Origin: an uncultured Armatimonadota bacterium
GTDB taxonomy: Bacteria; Armatimonadota; Fimbriimonadia; Fimbriimonadales; Fimbriimonadaceae
Assembly: GCA_903927025.1 (NCBI GenBank)
Contig: CAIYLG010000021.1
Coordinates: forward strand, 169,155-233,154
Direction: 5' to 3'
DNA: 64,000 nucleotides
Part shown: positions 1-7,390 of the stretch, piece by piece
Numbering within the stretch: the first letter of the stretch is position 1
Layout of the letters: the number at the start of each line of letters is the position of its first letter
The notes under the pieces: generated by a model
Seen by the model: the letters and a program-made list of their open reading frames with translations, nothing else
The model's database searches: none
Told to the model about the DNA's origin: nothing
Translations under genes and position numbers: made by a program

Positions 1-416
1 TTTTCGAGCTTGCCGTAAAGGTCATATCCGATCGCATAGTAAAACTCTGGAGCTTGATAATCGCTAGTTGCTAGCCGCGCATACAGGCAGCCACGCGCTT
101 GGGCCTCCTCCTCTGCTTTCTGCATCAACGTCTTGCCTAGACCCACCCGCCTGTGACCTTCCTCCACCCAGAGCACTAGCACTTCAAGCCATTCGCGAAT
201 CGCATGAGTACGCCCAATGATTCCGCCAATGAGATTCCCGGACTCATCAGAGACAAAGATATGCAGAGGAGACGCTACGAACAATCCATCATGGTTCTGA
301 GACCACTGCGCACAAAGACTCTGGTTCGAGGAACTCAGGCGTTGCTCAATCTGAGCCTCTCTCGACGAATCGATGACGCTTTCGAAAATCCACGAAATCG
401 GATAATTTTGCTGCAT
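1..416 (-). CDS. GNAT family N-acetyltransferase, C-terminus cut by window edge
   Basis: Reading the minus strand from the ATG at 416 gives 138 uninterrupted codons that run off the left edge, so the protein is partial at its C-terminus. Around residues 95-105 it has the acetyl-CoA-binding loop GHRRVGLGKTLM, the motif A pattern (Q/R-x-x-G-x-G/A) of GNAT enzymes. It is followed by an alpha helix rich in Glu and Ala and then YARLATSDYQAPEFYYAIGY, typical of the region where GNATs contact the substrate and the cofactor pyrophosphate. The family transfers acetyl groups from acetyl-CoA to amines; the substrate here cannot be told. It stands apart from the next minus-strand gene by about 195 bases that hold one small hairpin. 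Confidence 0.85.
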   Translation of the reverse strand, partial: MQQNYPISWIFESVIDSSREAQIEQRLSSSNQSLCAQWSQNHDGLFVASPLHIFVSDESGNLIGGIIGRTHAIREWLEVLVLWVEEGHRRVGLGKTLMQKAEEEAQARGCLYARLATSDYQAPEFYYAIGYDLYGKLE

Positions 417-434
417 TACTTCACTGAATGATGA

Positions 435-452
435 TCGGACTTCTAAGTCCGA
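435..452. terminator. Small perfect hairpin, possible terminator
   Basis: Seven-base-pair inverted repeat TCGGACT/AGTCCGA with a four-base loop, lying between two minus-strand genes. It could end the transcript of the 612-1322 gene, but no clear T-run follows, so this is tentative. Confidence 0.3.
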
Positions 453-611
453 GGGCCCCGAACTGACTCGGAAATAAAATCGACGGCTCCACTTATTAGG
501 GGCACCGAATTCGCATTTCGCGAAAGAAAACGGTTGCTAGTAGCCAGAAGCGAGTAGCGCCCTTTGAAATTCAAGAGGCAACACGGGCCAGGTCCAGATA
601 CGTCAGAGCAC

Positions 612-1322
612 TCACAGGTCCGCCAACCCGCCGAGCCCCTTCTCCCTGAGCCTCGCCACGATCACTTCCAATCGATCCACTAGCTGTGGCGTGACAGCCC
701 CAGCTTCTTTGATGGTGCGCTCCATCCAGTCAATGGTTTCCAAGGTCGTTTTGTACGACAGTTGAAATCGTCTCCGGGCCATCACTTGGGAAGCCGCGGC
801 AGCCGCTAGAGTGCCACTCACCAGCACCACGGCACCTTGCCACATCGGGACGTGGAGGTACCCAACAACTTCCTTCGCCAAAGGAGGGGTTACTGGGCAG
901 AAAGCGGACACGTAGAAGAGATATCGGCTTTCCTGTCGACTTTGAAGCAGCTTCACGACGCTCTTCAAGAGGTCGAGTAGCGCTTCTAGCTGTCCCGGCA
1001 AGAACTGTCCGACTGGCCGAAGCTTCGTGAGAGAATGGAGCGGGCTCCAACCGTCCGCAGTCCGAGCTCTAGAGCGACCTAGGACCTGTTGCAATAGCAC
1101 ATAGGATCCGAACAACACGCCAAAGCTCGACCAATTTGCCAAGTGGGTCCGGCCAAGTTCCTGGGCGATTTCGACGGGTATGAAGCCAACGAGCGTCAGA
1201 AAGCTCACCAGCGAGATCTCGAACACGAACTGCTTGTCTCTCGTCAGTACCTGGAAGATCGACACTTTTGGTCGCGAAGGTACGCCTGGCAATTTTTCCG
1301 CTTCAGTGATCCCTTCAACCAT
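612..1322 (-). CDS. Hypothetical membrane protein
   Basis: I do not recognise this 236-residue protein. It has a short polar N-terminus, two hydrophobic stretches near residues 33-55 and 62-82 and another near 158-182, which look like membrane segments. The C-terminal 55 residues are charged and probably form a cytoplasmic helix (LEVIVARLREKGLGGL). The downstream stop at 612 is followed by the small hairpin at 435-452. It is followed in the same direction by no close gene, and preceded by the 83-residue membrane protein at 1359-1610, so the two may be cotranscribed. No enzymatic motif is visible. Confidence 0.6.
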   Translation of the reverse strand: MVEGITEAEKLPGVPSRPKVSIFQVLTRDKQFVFEISLVSFLTLVGFIPVEIAQELGRTHLANWSSFGVLFGSYVLLQQVLGRSRARTADGWSPLHSLTKLRPVGQFLPGQLEALLDLLKSVVKLLQSRQESRYLFYVSAFCPVTPPLAKEVVGYLHVPMWQGAVVLVSGTLAAAAASQVMARRRFQLSYKTTLETIDWMERTIKEAGAVTPQLVDRLEVIVARLREKGLGGLADL

Positions 1323-1358
1323 GGTTCTTCTAACTCGGAAACCGAGATCTTAAACCCC

Positions 1359-1610
1359 TCACCCCCTTGAATTCTCAGCGATTCGGGCGCGCAGCTTTTC
1401 CTTGAGCGCTAACAATTCTTCTTCGTCCCTCGGATTGTTTCTGTCGTAGATCCACATCAAGATGAACGTTGGGAAAATCATACAGGCATAAAGGCCAATG
1501 GCGGCAAAGGCCATCGGTTTTGAAACCCAGCCGAGCAGGTGTCCCAACATGCCGGCAAAAAAAATCGCTGATGCGACCAGAATGATTGGCTTCCCAACTC
1601 TCCGGTTCAT
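1359..1610 (-). CDS. Small two-helix membrane protein, hypothetical
   Basis: An 83-residue protein with two clear hydrophobic helices (about residues 8-28 and 33-55) followed by an acidic and then basic amphipathic tail, DEEELLALKEKLRARIAEN. The layout resembles small DUF-type membrane proteins with a cytoplasmic coiled tail, but I cannot name a family. It lies 36 bases upstream of the 612-1322 membrane gene and 27 bases downstream of the 1638-2072 gene on the same strand, which suggests one transcript of three small genes. Confidence 0.55.
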   Translation of the reverse strand: MNRRVGKPIILVASAIFFAGMLGHLLGWVSKPMAFAAIGLYACMIFPTFILMWIYDRNNPRDEEELLALKEKLRARIAENSRG

Positions 1611-1637
1611 ATTGAATGGATCCTGGTCCGGGTCACG

Positions 1638-2072
1638 CTAATTCATCCCCAGGACATCGCGCCGACACTGCAGCCAAGAAGTATCGGCTTCCACGTGGAC
1701 CACCTGAAGCGCCGCCTCCAATTCGCGAATGATCCAAGCCTCTTTCTGCACTGGACCCCACTCTGCTGGGAAAGCGTAAGGCATGACGTCGCTCGGCGAC
1801 TTCGCTCTGGCAGAATAGTCATACGTCCGAATCAAATCGTGTCCAGTTATATCTAAATCCTGTTGAAGCATCGCAAGCCTGACCTGCATGATCAGGGTTG
1901 TGTACCGGACTTCCGATTTCACGATCTGAGCAACATCGCTATCCGCCGTCCCCAGCGAAAGCCCAATGCCCTTCATCACCCAAGCTCGCCTCAATTGACG
2001 CCAATTTTGCACCGAAAAGAACCCGCGCAGAAATCGGACCGATATCAGGGCTCTAAGTATCTGAAAAGTCAT
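1638..2072 (-). CDS. Hypothetical protein
   Basis: A 144-residue protein of unknown family. The N-terminus (MTFQILRALISVRFLRGFF) is basic and hydrophobic and could be a membrane-attached helix. The rest is mixed alpha-helical with no recognisable motif. The start is supported by a TACAAT -10-like box about 12 bases upstream of the ATG, with no Shine-Dalgarno sequence between them. A second ATG at residue 33 (MKGIGLSLG) is an alternative start. It heads the run of three small minus-strand genes down to 612. Confidence 0.5.
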   Translation of the reverse strand: MTFQILRALISVRFLRGFFSVQNWRQLRRAWVMKGIGLSLGTADSDVAQIVKSEVRYTTLIMQVRLAMLQQDLDITGHDLIRTYDYSARAKSPSDVMPYAFPAEWGPVQKEAWIIRELEAALQVVHVEADTSWLQCRRDVLGMN

Positions 2073-2154
2073 AGCAAGGACCTTATTGTAATACAGCCTC
2101 CGTAATATTGAGGATGCATCGATCCGCTGAGTGCGGGATGCTGGGATGAGGCCG

Positions 2155-2625
2155 CTACTTGGCCGAAGCCCAGAGGCCGTCGCGAAACCGCCTCGCCTCC
2201 GCCTCTGCCGCGATCAGCAGCGAACCGTACTTACCCTTACGGCCTTCCTCATTGACGTGCGCCCATCCGTCTCTTAAGAGTTCGAATTGGAGAAGTTTGC
2301 CCTGTGTCCACACATACTGCACGTACGAGGCGTTTCGCCTAAGACACTTCTTGGGGTCTTCATCCTCGAAATATACGTCCGGTGCCCGACCCAACAGCAC
2401 CTCCAGATCCTGACGGGCTCCACTGTAGCCCCTTTGGCTCGCGTTGGGAACATCAATGCCATACAGCCGCACCCAGCGCGACTGCTCTCTGAACATGACA
2501 GGGCGAATCTTCATTTCATTGGATCCGCGAAGCTCCGTTTCTCGCCAGGCAAAGCCTAGGTCCGGCTGCTTGGGCGGCTTTACAAGGTCAAGGCAAACGA
2601 TTGCTGTCAGGGCTATCCAAACCAT
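2155..2625 (-). CDS. Staphylococcal nuclease-like (thermonuclease fold) protein, exported or anchored
   Basis: A 156-residue protein with a hydrophobic N-terminus (MVWIALTAIVCLDLV) and an SNase-type OB fold. The motif VRLYGIDVPN matches the VRLxGIDTPE strand that carries the catalytic Arg and Asp, and RRNASYVQYVW followed by LLRDGWAHVN and AEAEARRFRDGLWA match the second catalytic Arg region and the C-terminal helix. The glutamate that normally follows the GIDxP turn (E43 in the staphylococcal enzyme) is Asn here, so the protein may be weakly active or a binding module. It is transcribed away from the cyclophilin gene starting at 2719. Confidence 0.72.
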   Translation of the reverse strand: MVWIALTAIVCLDLVKPPKQPDLGFAWRETELRGSNEMKIRPVMFREQSRWVRLYGIDVPNASQRGYSGARQDLEVLLGRAPDVYFEDEDPKKCLRRNASYVQYVWTQGKLLQFELLRDGWAHVNEEGRKGKYGSLLIAAEAEARRFRDGLWASAK

Positions 2626-2680
2626 ATGGGCGTCTCACAAGATTACCGGTCCTACCCTCCGACCTCGCAACCGCTGCAGA

Positions 2681-2711
2681 TTGGCATCCAAAGTGCCAAG
2701 ACCGGTACGCT
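2681..2711 (+). promoter_or_regulatory. Promoter with -10 box 7 bases before the ATG (leaderless)
   Basis: TTGGCA at 2681-2686 and TACGCT at 2706-2711 are 19 bases apart. The ATG of the cyclophilin is only 7 bases after the -10 box, which puts the expected transcription start on or next to the start codon. Confidence 0.5.
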
Positions 2712-2718
2712 ATCCAGC

Positions 2719-3234
2719 ATGGCAACTCCTACTGTCGGCGACGAAATCGCCGTCATGCAAACGAATTACGGCAAAATCGTCATCCAGTTCTTCCCGGACA
2801 AGGCTCCAAAGCACGTCGAGAACTTCAAGAAGCTGGCTCGAGAAGGCTTTTACGACGGCACAAAGTTCCACCGCGTGATCCCCGGATTCATGATCCAGGG
2901 CGGAGATCCCAATTCCAAATCGGATGATAGAAGCATCCACGGAACCGGCGGCCCTGGCCACCGTATCCCTCAGGAGTTCAACGACACCCCTCACGATCGC
3001 GGAATCCTCAGCGCGGCACGGTCATCCGATCCAAATTCCGCAGGCTCGCAGTTCTTCCTGATGGTGGCCCGATCCCCACACCTGGATCGTCAGTACTCCG
3101 TGTACGGCGAAATCATCGAAGGTCTCGACGTGGTGGACAAGATCGTCGCCCTTCCTCGTGACCACCGAGATAATCCGCTTCCGGCCAACCCTGCGATCAT
3201 CGAATCGGTGACGATCGAGACTTTTGGGAACTGA
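2719..3234 (+). CDS. Peptidylprolyl cis-trans isomerase, cyclophilin type, cytosolic
   Basis: Cyclophilin of 171 residues catalysing cis-trans isomerisation of Xaa-Pro bonds. Family motifs are plain: FHRVIPGFMIQGGDP with the catalytic Arg and the substrate-binding Phe/Met/Gln, then GILSAARSSDPNSAGSQFF and YSVYGEIIEGLDVVDKI. An upstream in-frame ATG at 2626 would add 31 residues without similarity to the family and would cover the promoter, so I use the ATG at 2719. There is no signal peptide. It is followed after 39 bases by a second, exported cyclophilin of closely related sequence, so the pair arose by tandem duplication with one copy staying in the cytoplasm. Confidence 0.93.
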   Translation: MATPTVGDEIAVMQTNYGKIVIQFFPDKAPKHVENFKKLAREGFYDGTKFHRVIPGFMIQGGDPNSKSDDRSIHGTGGPGHRIPQEFNDTPHDRGILSAARSSDPNSAGSQFFLMVARSPHLDRQYSVYGEIIEGLDVVDKIVALPRDHRDNPLPANPAIIESVTIETFGN

Positions 3235-3273
3235 CGCCACGATCCATACGCTATTAAACTCACTGAGAAACCT

Positions 3274-3882
3274 ATGAAACTCGCAAAGCTGGGCCTCGGC
3301 CTTCTCACCCTCTTTACCCTTGCGTCCCTTTCGCTCGGGCAGTCTCTCAAAACCGGTGCTCCGGGCGCAACTGCTCCCAAGAAGGGAGAAAAGGTTGCTG
3401 TCCTCGAAACCAATCTGGGCCGCATCGTCCTCAAGTTCTTTCCGAAGCTCGCTCCCGGTCACGTCAAGAACTTTGAGAAGCTTGCTGCCAAGGGCTTTTA
3501 CGATCAGACCACCTTCCACCGAGTCATCCCCGGGTTCATGATCCAGGGCGGCGACCCCAACACCAAGCCTGGCGCAACCGGAATGCCTGGAACGGGCGGA
3601 CCTGGCTACTCGATCACCGCTGAGTTCAGCACCACGCACCACTCGCGCGGCATTCTCAGCATGGCCCGAAGCCAGGACCCCAACTCTGCAGGTAGCCAGT
3701 TCTTCATCTGCGTCGCCGATGCCCCCTCCCTCGACAACCAGTACACCGTCTTCGGTCAGGTCGTTCAGGGTATGGATGTCGTCGACAAAATCGTCAACCT
3801 CCCTCGCGACCAGCGCGACATGCCAACGCCGAAGCCGGCTGTTATGAAGTCGGTCAAGATCAAAACTTGGCCGCTTAAGTAG
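3274..3882 (+). CDS. Peptidylprolyl cis-trans isomerase, cyclophilin type, exported
   Basis: Cyclophilin of 202 residues with a Sec-type signal peptide (MKLAKLGLGLLTLFTLASLS, cleavage probably after the following Gly-Gln region) and a short linker. The catalytic core again shows FHRVIPGFMIQGGDP, GILSMARSQDPNSAGSQFF and YTVFGQVVQGMDVVDKI. It should assist folding of proteins outside the cytoplasm. It lies directly behind the cytosolic paralogue and ends in a strong inverted repeat at 3902-3942 that separates it from the converging operon. Confidence 0.93.
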   Translation: MKLAKLGLGLLTLFTLASLSLGQSLKTGAPGATAPKKGEKVAVLETNLGRIVLKFFPKLAPGHVKNFEKLAAKGFYDQTTFHRVIPGFMIQGGDPNTKPGATGMPGTGGPGYSITAEFSTTHHSRGILSMARSQDPNSAGSQFFICVADAPSLDNQYTVFGQVVQGMDVVDKIVNLPRDQRDMPTPKPAVMKSVKIKTWPLK

Positions 3883-3901
3883 GGAAGGCATCCCGTATCC
3901 A

Positions 3902-3942
3902 CGCTCCATTGGGCCGCTCAATTCCGAAGCCCAAATGGAGCG
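3902..3942. terminator. Bidirectional terminator between converging genes
   Basis: Inverted repeat CGCTCCATTGGGC / GCCCAAATGGAGCG, 13 pairs with a single bulged base and a 14-base loop, exactly between the stop codons of two converging genes (3882 and 3961). Confidence 0.6.
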
Positions 3943-3960
3943 CTGGCTTCAGTGCGAGGC

Positions 3961-4650
3961 TTACGCCTCTGGCGCGTACTTGCTTGGATGCACGTCCAGG
4001 CTGAAGAATTCCAGCACATCGTCCAGCCGGTCCGACTCGGCGGTGCAGGCGGTCACCAAGTTCAATTGCTTCTGTTTCGCGTCTGCGATCGCGTTGTTGC
4101 GCTGCAGAATTTCCGCCTGAAGGGCGGCTATCTCCGCTTCAGCTTTCGAAACGTACTGCGTTGCCTGTTCCGCATAGCTCTTGGCATACGCCGTTAGCGC
4201 GGCTAACTTGCGAGATGCGTCCGCGACGATGGCGTCGGGGGTGACGCCAGTCGCCTTGGCCATCGCATTGATCGTGACCTTAACCGTTGCGCGCTTCGCC
4301 TCAAGAGGAAGCTCCGCAGGCAAAGTCGCCAAAAGCTCAAGCACCTGCTCGGCTGAAAATGGCGAGTTTGGAAGGTTGGCCAAACTGTAAATTGCCGTGA
4401 AGTCGACGTTCCCTTGCCCATCCACAGGTTGGAAATTCGAAGTCGTTGCCGCGGCCGGCTTGATCTCATCAAGGTTGGGACCAGGCGCATCCCGGACAAT
4501 CTGCTCCACCGTCTTAGCAGGCTGAACTGTCTCCTCAGGTCTTGACTTTGGAGCGTCCATTACATTCCACGGCTTGACTTCTTTAGGCTCTGCGTCCGGG
4601 AGTTCCACGAACAATCCAGCGGCTCTTCTAAGGGTCTCTTCTATTCTCAT
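3961..4650 (-). CDS. Helical/coiled-coil protein of the OmpA-linked ABC operon, unknown
   Basis: A 229-residue soluble protein, last gene of the five-gene minus-strand operon. Residues 1-75 are Pro/Glu/Lys rich and probably disordered. Residues 80-120 include FSAEQVLELLATLPAELP, and residues 125-215 are a long Ala-rich helix with heptad character (KSYAEQATQYVSKAEAEIAALQAEI). It has no signal peptide or membrane segment, so it should be cytoplasmic. A Shine-Dalgarno-like GAAAGGAA stands in front of the ATG. It could play the part that TelA-like coiled-coil proteins play beside XpaC-like proteins, but sequence similarity to TelA is not evident to me. Function unknown. Confidence 0.65.
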   Translation of the reverse strand: MRIEETLRRAAGLFVELPDAEPKEVKPWNVMDAPKSRPEETVQPAKTVEQIVRDAPGPNLDEIKPAAATTSNFQPVDGQGNVDFTAIYSLANLPNSPFSAEQVLELLATLPAELPLEAKRATVKVTINAMAKATGVTPDAIVADASRKLAALTAYAKSYAEQATQYVSKAEAEIAALQAEILQRNNAIADAKQKQLNLVTACTAESDRLDDVLEFFSLDVHPSKYAPEA

Positions 4651-4701
4651 ATTCGATTCCTTTCAACGGCCCCTAACCTGAAGTCGCCGCGACTCATTAT
4701 T

Positions 4702-5625
4702 CTAGCGCTGCCCGGGAAGGTCGTACAGCTTCGAGGCACCTGCGGCGACTGGCATCTGGTCGAACGGGGAGACATCCTGCAGCGTTTCTGTCAGGTTGTC
4801 AGACTGGTTGACGACGTCCTCGATATCGGCAAGTACCTGCTCTGGAGACCGCGCTCGGATTTCATCGTTGATGAGCCCAAACGTGTCTTCCATCAAATGG
4901 AGCTGGTGATTCAGGTTCGTCAGAATCTCACCAATCTGCCCCACATACTGCCTTCGACGGGTGAGGATGTCCTTCCTCTTGTCCAAAACCGCGCGATTAT
5001 GCAGGTTCTCATCCTTCTTCAAGAGGTCGTCGATGCCAGTCACTTCATCCGCATATCGCTGCTGAATAATGGACACCGTTGAGAGAATCCACTCCTCGTC
5101 ATTCTCCCCAGTTGGGTCAACCCGTCGAACAACCCGGCGCAAAGGCTGGCTGATCGCTGGGGGCGAAACAAGGGTTCCCGGATCGGTCTCATCCAACACT
5201 GACTTGAGGTAGGTTTGAAACTGCACCTGCTTGCTGGCGAACAGCAGGAATTTCTCCATCAGGTAATCCAGCTTTCGGAGAACTTCCCGAAACCACTTCA
5301 TTCCATCGACTGTCTGGCTACCGATCTGATTTCGTGTGGTTTCAAGCCGAGCGAATCGGGCCATCACCGAACTAGGCAGGGTCGGTCCGACTTCTCGCAC
5401 CAGCTTCTCCCGTCTTGCGATGACCTCTTGGTCATACCGAGTTGCTAGGCGATCCATGTACCATTTGGAGTCGGGTGTAAACAGCAGATAGACCGTTTCT
5501 GCAACCAAACCAATTAGGAGCGGAACCGGCGTTAGAAGAGCAGCCGAAGCCGCAAAGAGTCCCGCCAAGCCAATGACGTTGTAGCTCTCTGAGAATGCTT
5601 GCTTGAATCGACTGGAACCTGGCAT
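4702..5625 (-). CDS. Membrane-anchored coiled-coil protein, XpaC-like in layout
   Basis: A 307-residue protein with one hydrophobic hairpin near the N-terminus (about residues 16-50, VIGLAGLFAASAALLTPVPL and onward), followed by a long, charged, mainly helical region. The layout of an N-terminal membrane hairpin plus helical body recalls the XpaC family, which sits beside TelA-type proteins in other bacteria; this is inference from layout, not a motif match. It follows the ATPase gene by 45 bases in the same operon, so it probably works with the ABC importer on the cytoplasmic side of the membrane. Confidence 0.6.
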   Translation of the reverse strand: MPGSSRFKQAFSESYNVIGLAGLFAASAALLTPVPLLIGLVAETVYLLFTPDSKWYMDRLATRYDQEVIARREKLVREVGPTLPSSVMARFARLETTRNQIGSQTVDGMKWFREVLRKLDYLMEKFLLFASKQVQFQTYLKSVLDETDPGTLVSPPAISQPLRRVVRRVDPTGENDEEWILSTVSIIQQRYADEVTGIDDLLKKDENLHNRAVLDKRKDILTRRRQYVGQIGEILTNLNHQLHLMEDTFGLINDEIRARSPEQVLADIEDVVNQSDNLTETLQDVSPFDQMPVAAGASKLYDLPGQR

Positions 5626-5670
5626 ACCTGCTACCGACGCTGACCCTCGTGAATCTACCCAGAAACGAGT

Positions 5671-6498
5671 TCAGAGACTCGGGAAAATATCTCGAATCTC
5701 CTTCAAAAGGGCAAGGAATTCAGGGGTGGAGGTCAGATTGTTGTGCCAGGCCAAGCCCCGATCAATAAGGTTGTACGTCGCCCGAACTCTCGCACCAGGG
5801 ATGATTTGTCCATCCGGAGTTCTGTCTCGGCCAAGTAGCCAAATCGTATCGCAGACCTCAATCGCCGCAGCCACATCGTGGGTCACGAGGATAAATGTCT
5901 TCAAATCGTCAGACCCGGCAACTTCGGTGATAAAGTCGCTTACCTTGGAGACTGCGACCAAATCAAGCCCAGAAAAGGGCTCGTCCATCAGCAGAAAATG
6001 CTCGCTGCACATGAACTGCTGGCCGATGGCAATGCGCTGCCTCTGACCACCAGAGAGTTGGACCGGATACTTTTTGCCGCAATCCTCCATGTCGAAGCGC
6101 TTGAGAAGCTCCAATGCCTTAGTCTCCGCCTCTGACCTCGACATTCCGGCCTGACGTCCCCCAACAACAAGGTTGCCCATCACTGTTCGGTGAGCAAACA
6201 GCGGATAGTGCTGAGCAACAACGCCCACCGACCCCCTTTTGATCTGCACCCCATCCCCAATCCGTACTTCGCCTGAATCGGGCTTCATGAGACCGGCAAG
6301 GATGCGGAACAGAGTTGTCTTTCCGACGCCGGATGGGCCGAGTAGCCCCACAACCTGGCCCTGCTTCTGGTTCGGCCGCATGATATTGCGTATCTCGGCG
6401 TTAACATCCTTGAGGACAGGTACGCCTTCGTAGCTCATGCACACGCCATCGATGGTCAGCAGCGTATCTCCGAGGGTGTATTCCTCAGGGGTCTGCAT
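5671..6498 (-). CDS. ABC transporter ATPase, NitT/TauT type
   Basis: ATP-binding subunit of 275 residues. Walker A is GPSGVGKTT (near residue 55), the signature is LSGGQRQRIAIGQQ, Walker B is FLLMDEPFSGLD and the switch histidine is in ILVTHDV. The sequence is of the nitrate/sulfonate/taurine importer group. Its start overlaps the stop of the permease by one base (TAATG) and has GAGAGGCGG just upstream, so the two are translationally coupled. It powers the permease at 6498-7388. Confidence 0.93.
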   Translation of the reverse strand: MQTPEEYTLGDTLLTIDGVCMSYEGVPVLKDVNAEIRNIMRPNQKQGQVVGLLGPSGVGKTTLFRILAGLMKPDSGEVRIGDGVQIKRGSVGVVAQHYPLFAHRTVMGNLVVGGRQAGMSRSEAETKALELLKRFDMEDCGKKYPVQLSGGQRQRIAIGQQFMCSEHFLLMDEPFSGLDLVAVSKVSDFITEVAGSDDLKTFILVTHDVAAAIEVCDTIWLLGRDRTPDGQIIPGARVRATYNLIDRGLAWHNNLTSTPEFLALLKEIRDIFPSL

Positions 6499-7388
6499 TA
6501 CCGCCTCTCCAGCGTCAGGTCAGCGTAGGGGCAACACGCTCGCCTCAGCAATCCAATCATCGCGTCTTGGCTGAGCCCGACGATCAAAATGACGATCTGA
6601 ATCGCAAAAACTTCTGGCAGGTGAAAATATTTATCCTGCGCGATTAGGGCGGTTCCCACGCCCCCTTCAGACTTTACAATTCCCTCAACCATCGCCAGCA
6701 TCATCCATCCCATTGCCGCGTTTTGGCGAAGAACCTCGAAGGCCTTGTCTGCGGTGCCGAGGATGACCACCTCGTAAACAACCCTCCATTCGCTCATGCG
6801 CAAAGTGCGCGCATGGTCAAATTCCGACTTAGGGATATTGGCGATCACCGATGCCATAGAGGTGACAAAGAAGACAGTGATACCAAAAACCAGCATTGCT
6901 GTCTTTAGAGGATGTCCGCCACCCAGCATGATCGTGAAGACTGTGGAGAAGCCGATCATGCTCAGAAATCTGCCCTTGGACAAAGCAACGACAATCGGGC
7001 GAAATACCGGCAGCACCGTAAGATACGCCAACACCAAAGAGATGAGAGCGGACCATCCCAGTGCCTGAACGTTGAGTCCGAAGCTAGTGATCAGATCCTG
7101 ACCGAGACCATCCTTCATCCAAAGCTTGCCCAGAGCAGTCCAGACTTCACCTGGCTGAGGCAACACCTTGAAGGGCGATTTGAACCAAACGGCGAGAGCG
7201 ATCAGTGCCTCCACCAGGATGATCATCCGCATCGTGGATGCGGAGACCACCCGGTTGGGCAGAAAGATCGCGTAGGGGTCCTTCCGTTGCTTCTTACGGT
7301 CAGTGAGGTCGCCAAACTTCAGCGCCTCGCTGCCATGGGCTCCGGCCACCACTCTTCTTGCGGGGGCCGGAGGCTTTGATTCGTCCAT
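6498..7388 (-). CDS. ABC transporter permease, NitT/TauT (SsuC) type
   Basis: Permease of 296 residues with a 55-residue charged cytoplasmic N-terminus and about six membrane segments. The coupling loop holds the EAA-like stretch SEFDHARTLRMSEWRVVYEVV, which is expected to contact the ATPase. The ending region (GGVGTALIAQ, DAMIGLLRRA) also fits the family. It begins two bases after the stop of the substrate-binding/OmpA gene and overlaps the ATPase gene, so the three genes form one unit. Confidence 0.9.
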   Translation of the reverse strand: MDESKPPAPARRVVAGAHGSEALKFGDLTDRKKQRKDPYAIFLPNRVVSASTMRMIILVEALIALAVWFKSPFKVLPQPGEVWTALGKLWMKDGLGQDLITSFGLNVQALGWSALISLVLAYLTVLPVFRPIVVALSKGRFLSMIGFSTVFTIMLGGGHPLKTAMLVFGITVFFVTSMASVIANIPKSEFDHARTLRMSEWRVVYEVVILGTADKAFEVLRQNAAMGWMMLAMVEGIVKSEGGVGTALIAQDKYFHLPEVFAIQIVILIVGLSQDAMIGLLRRACCPYADLTLERR

Positions 7389-7390
7389 GG

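Noticed and set aside
3022..3921. A 299-codon minus-strand frame
   Set aside because: It is antisense to the two cyclophilin genes; no independent support.
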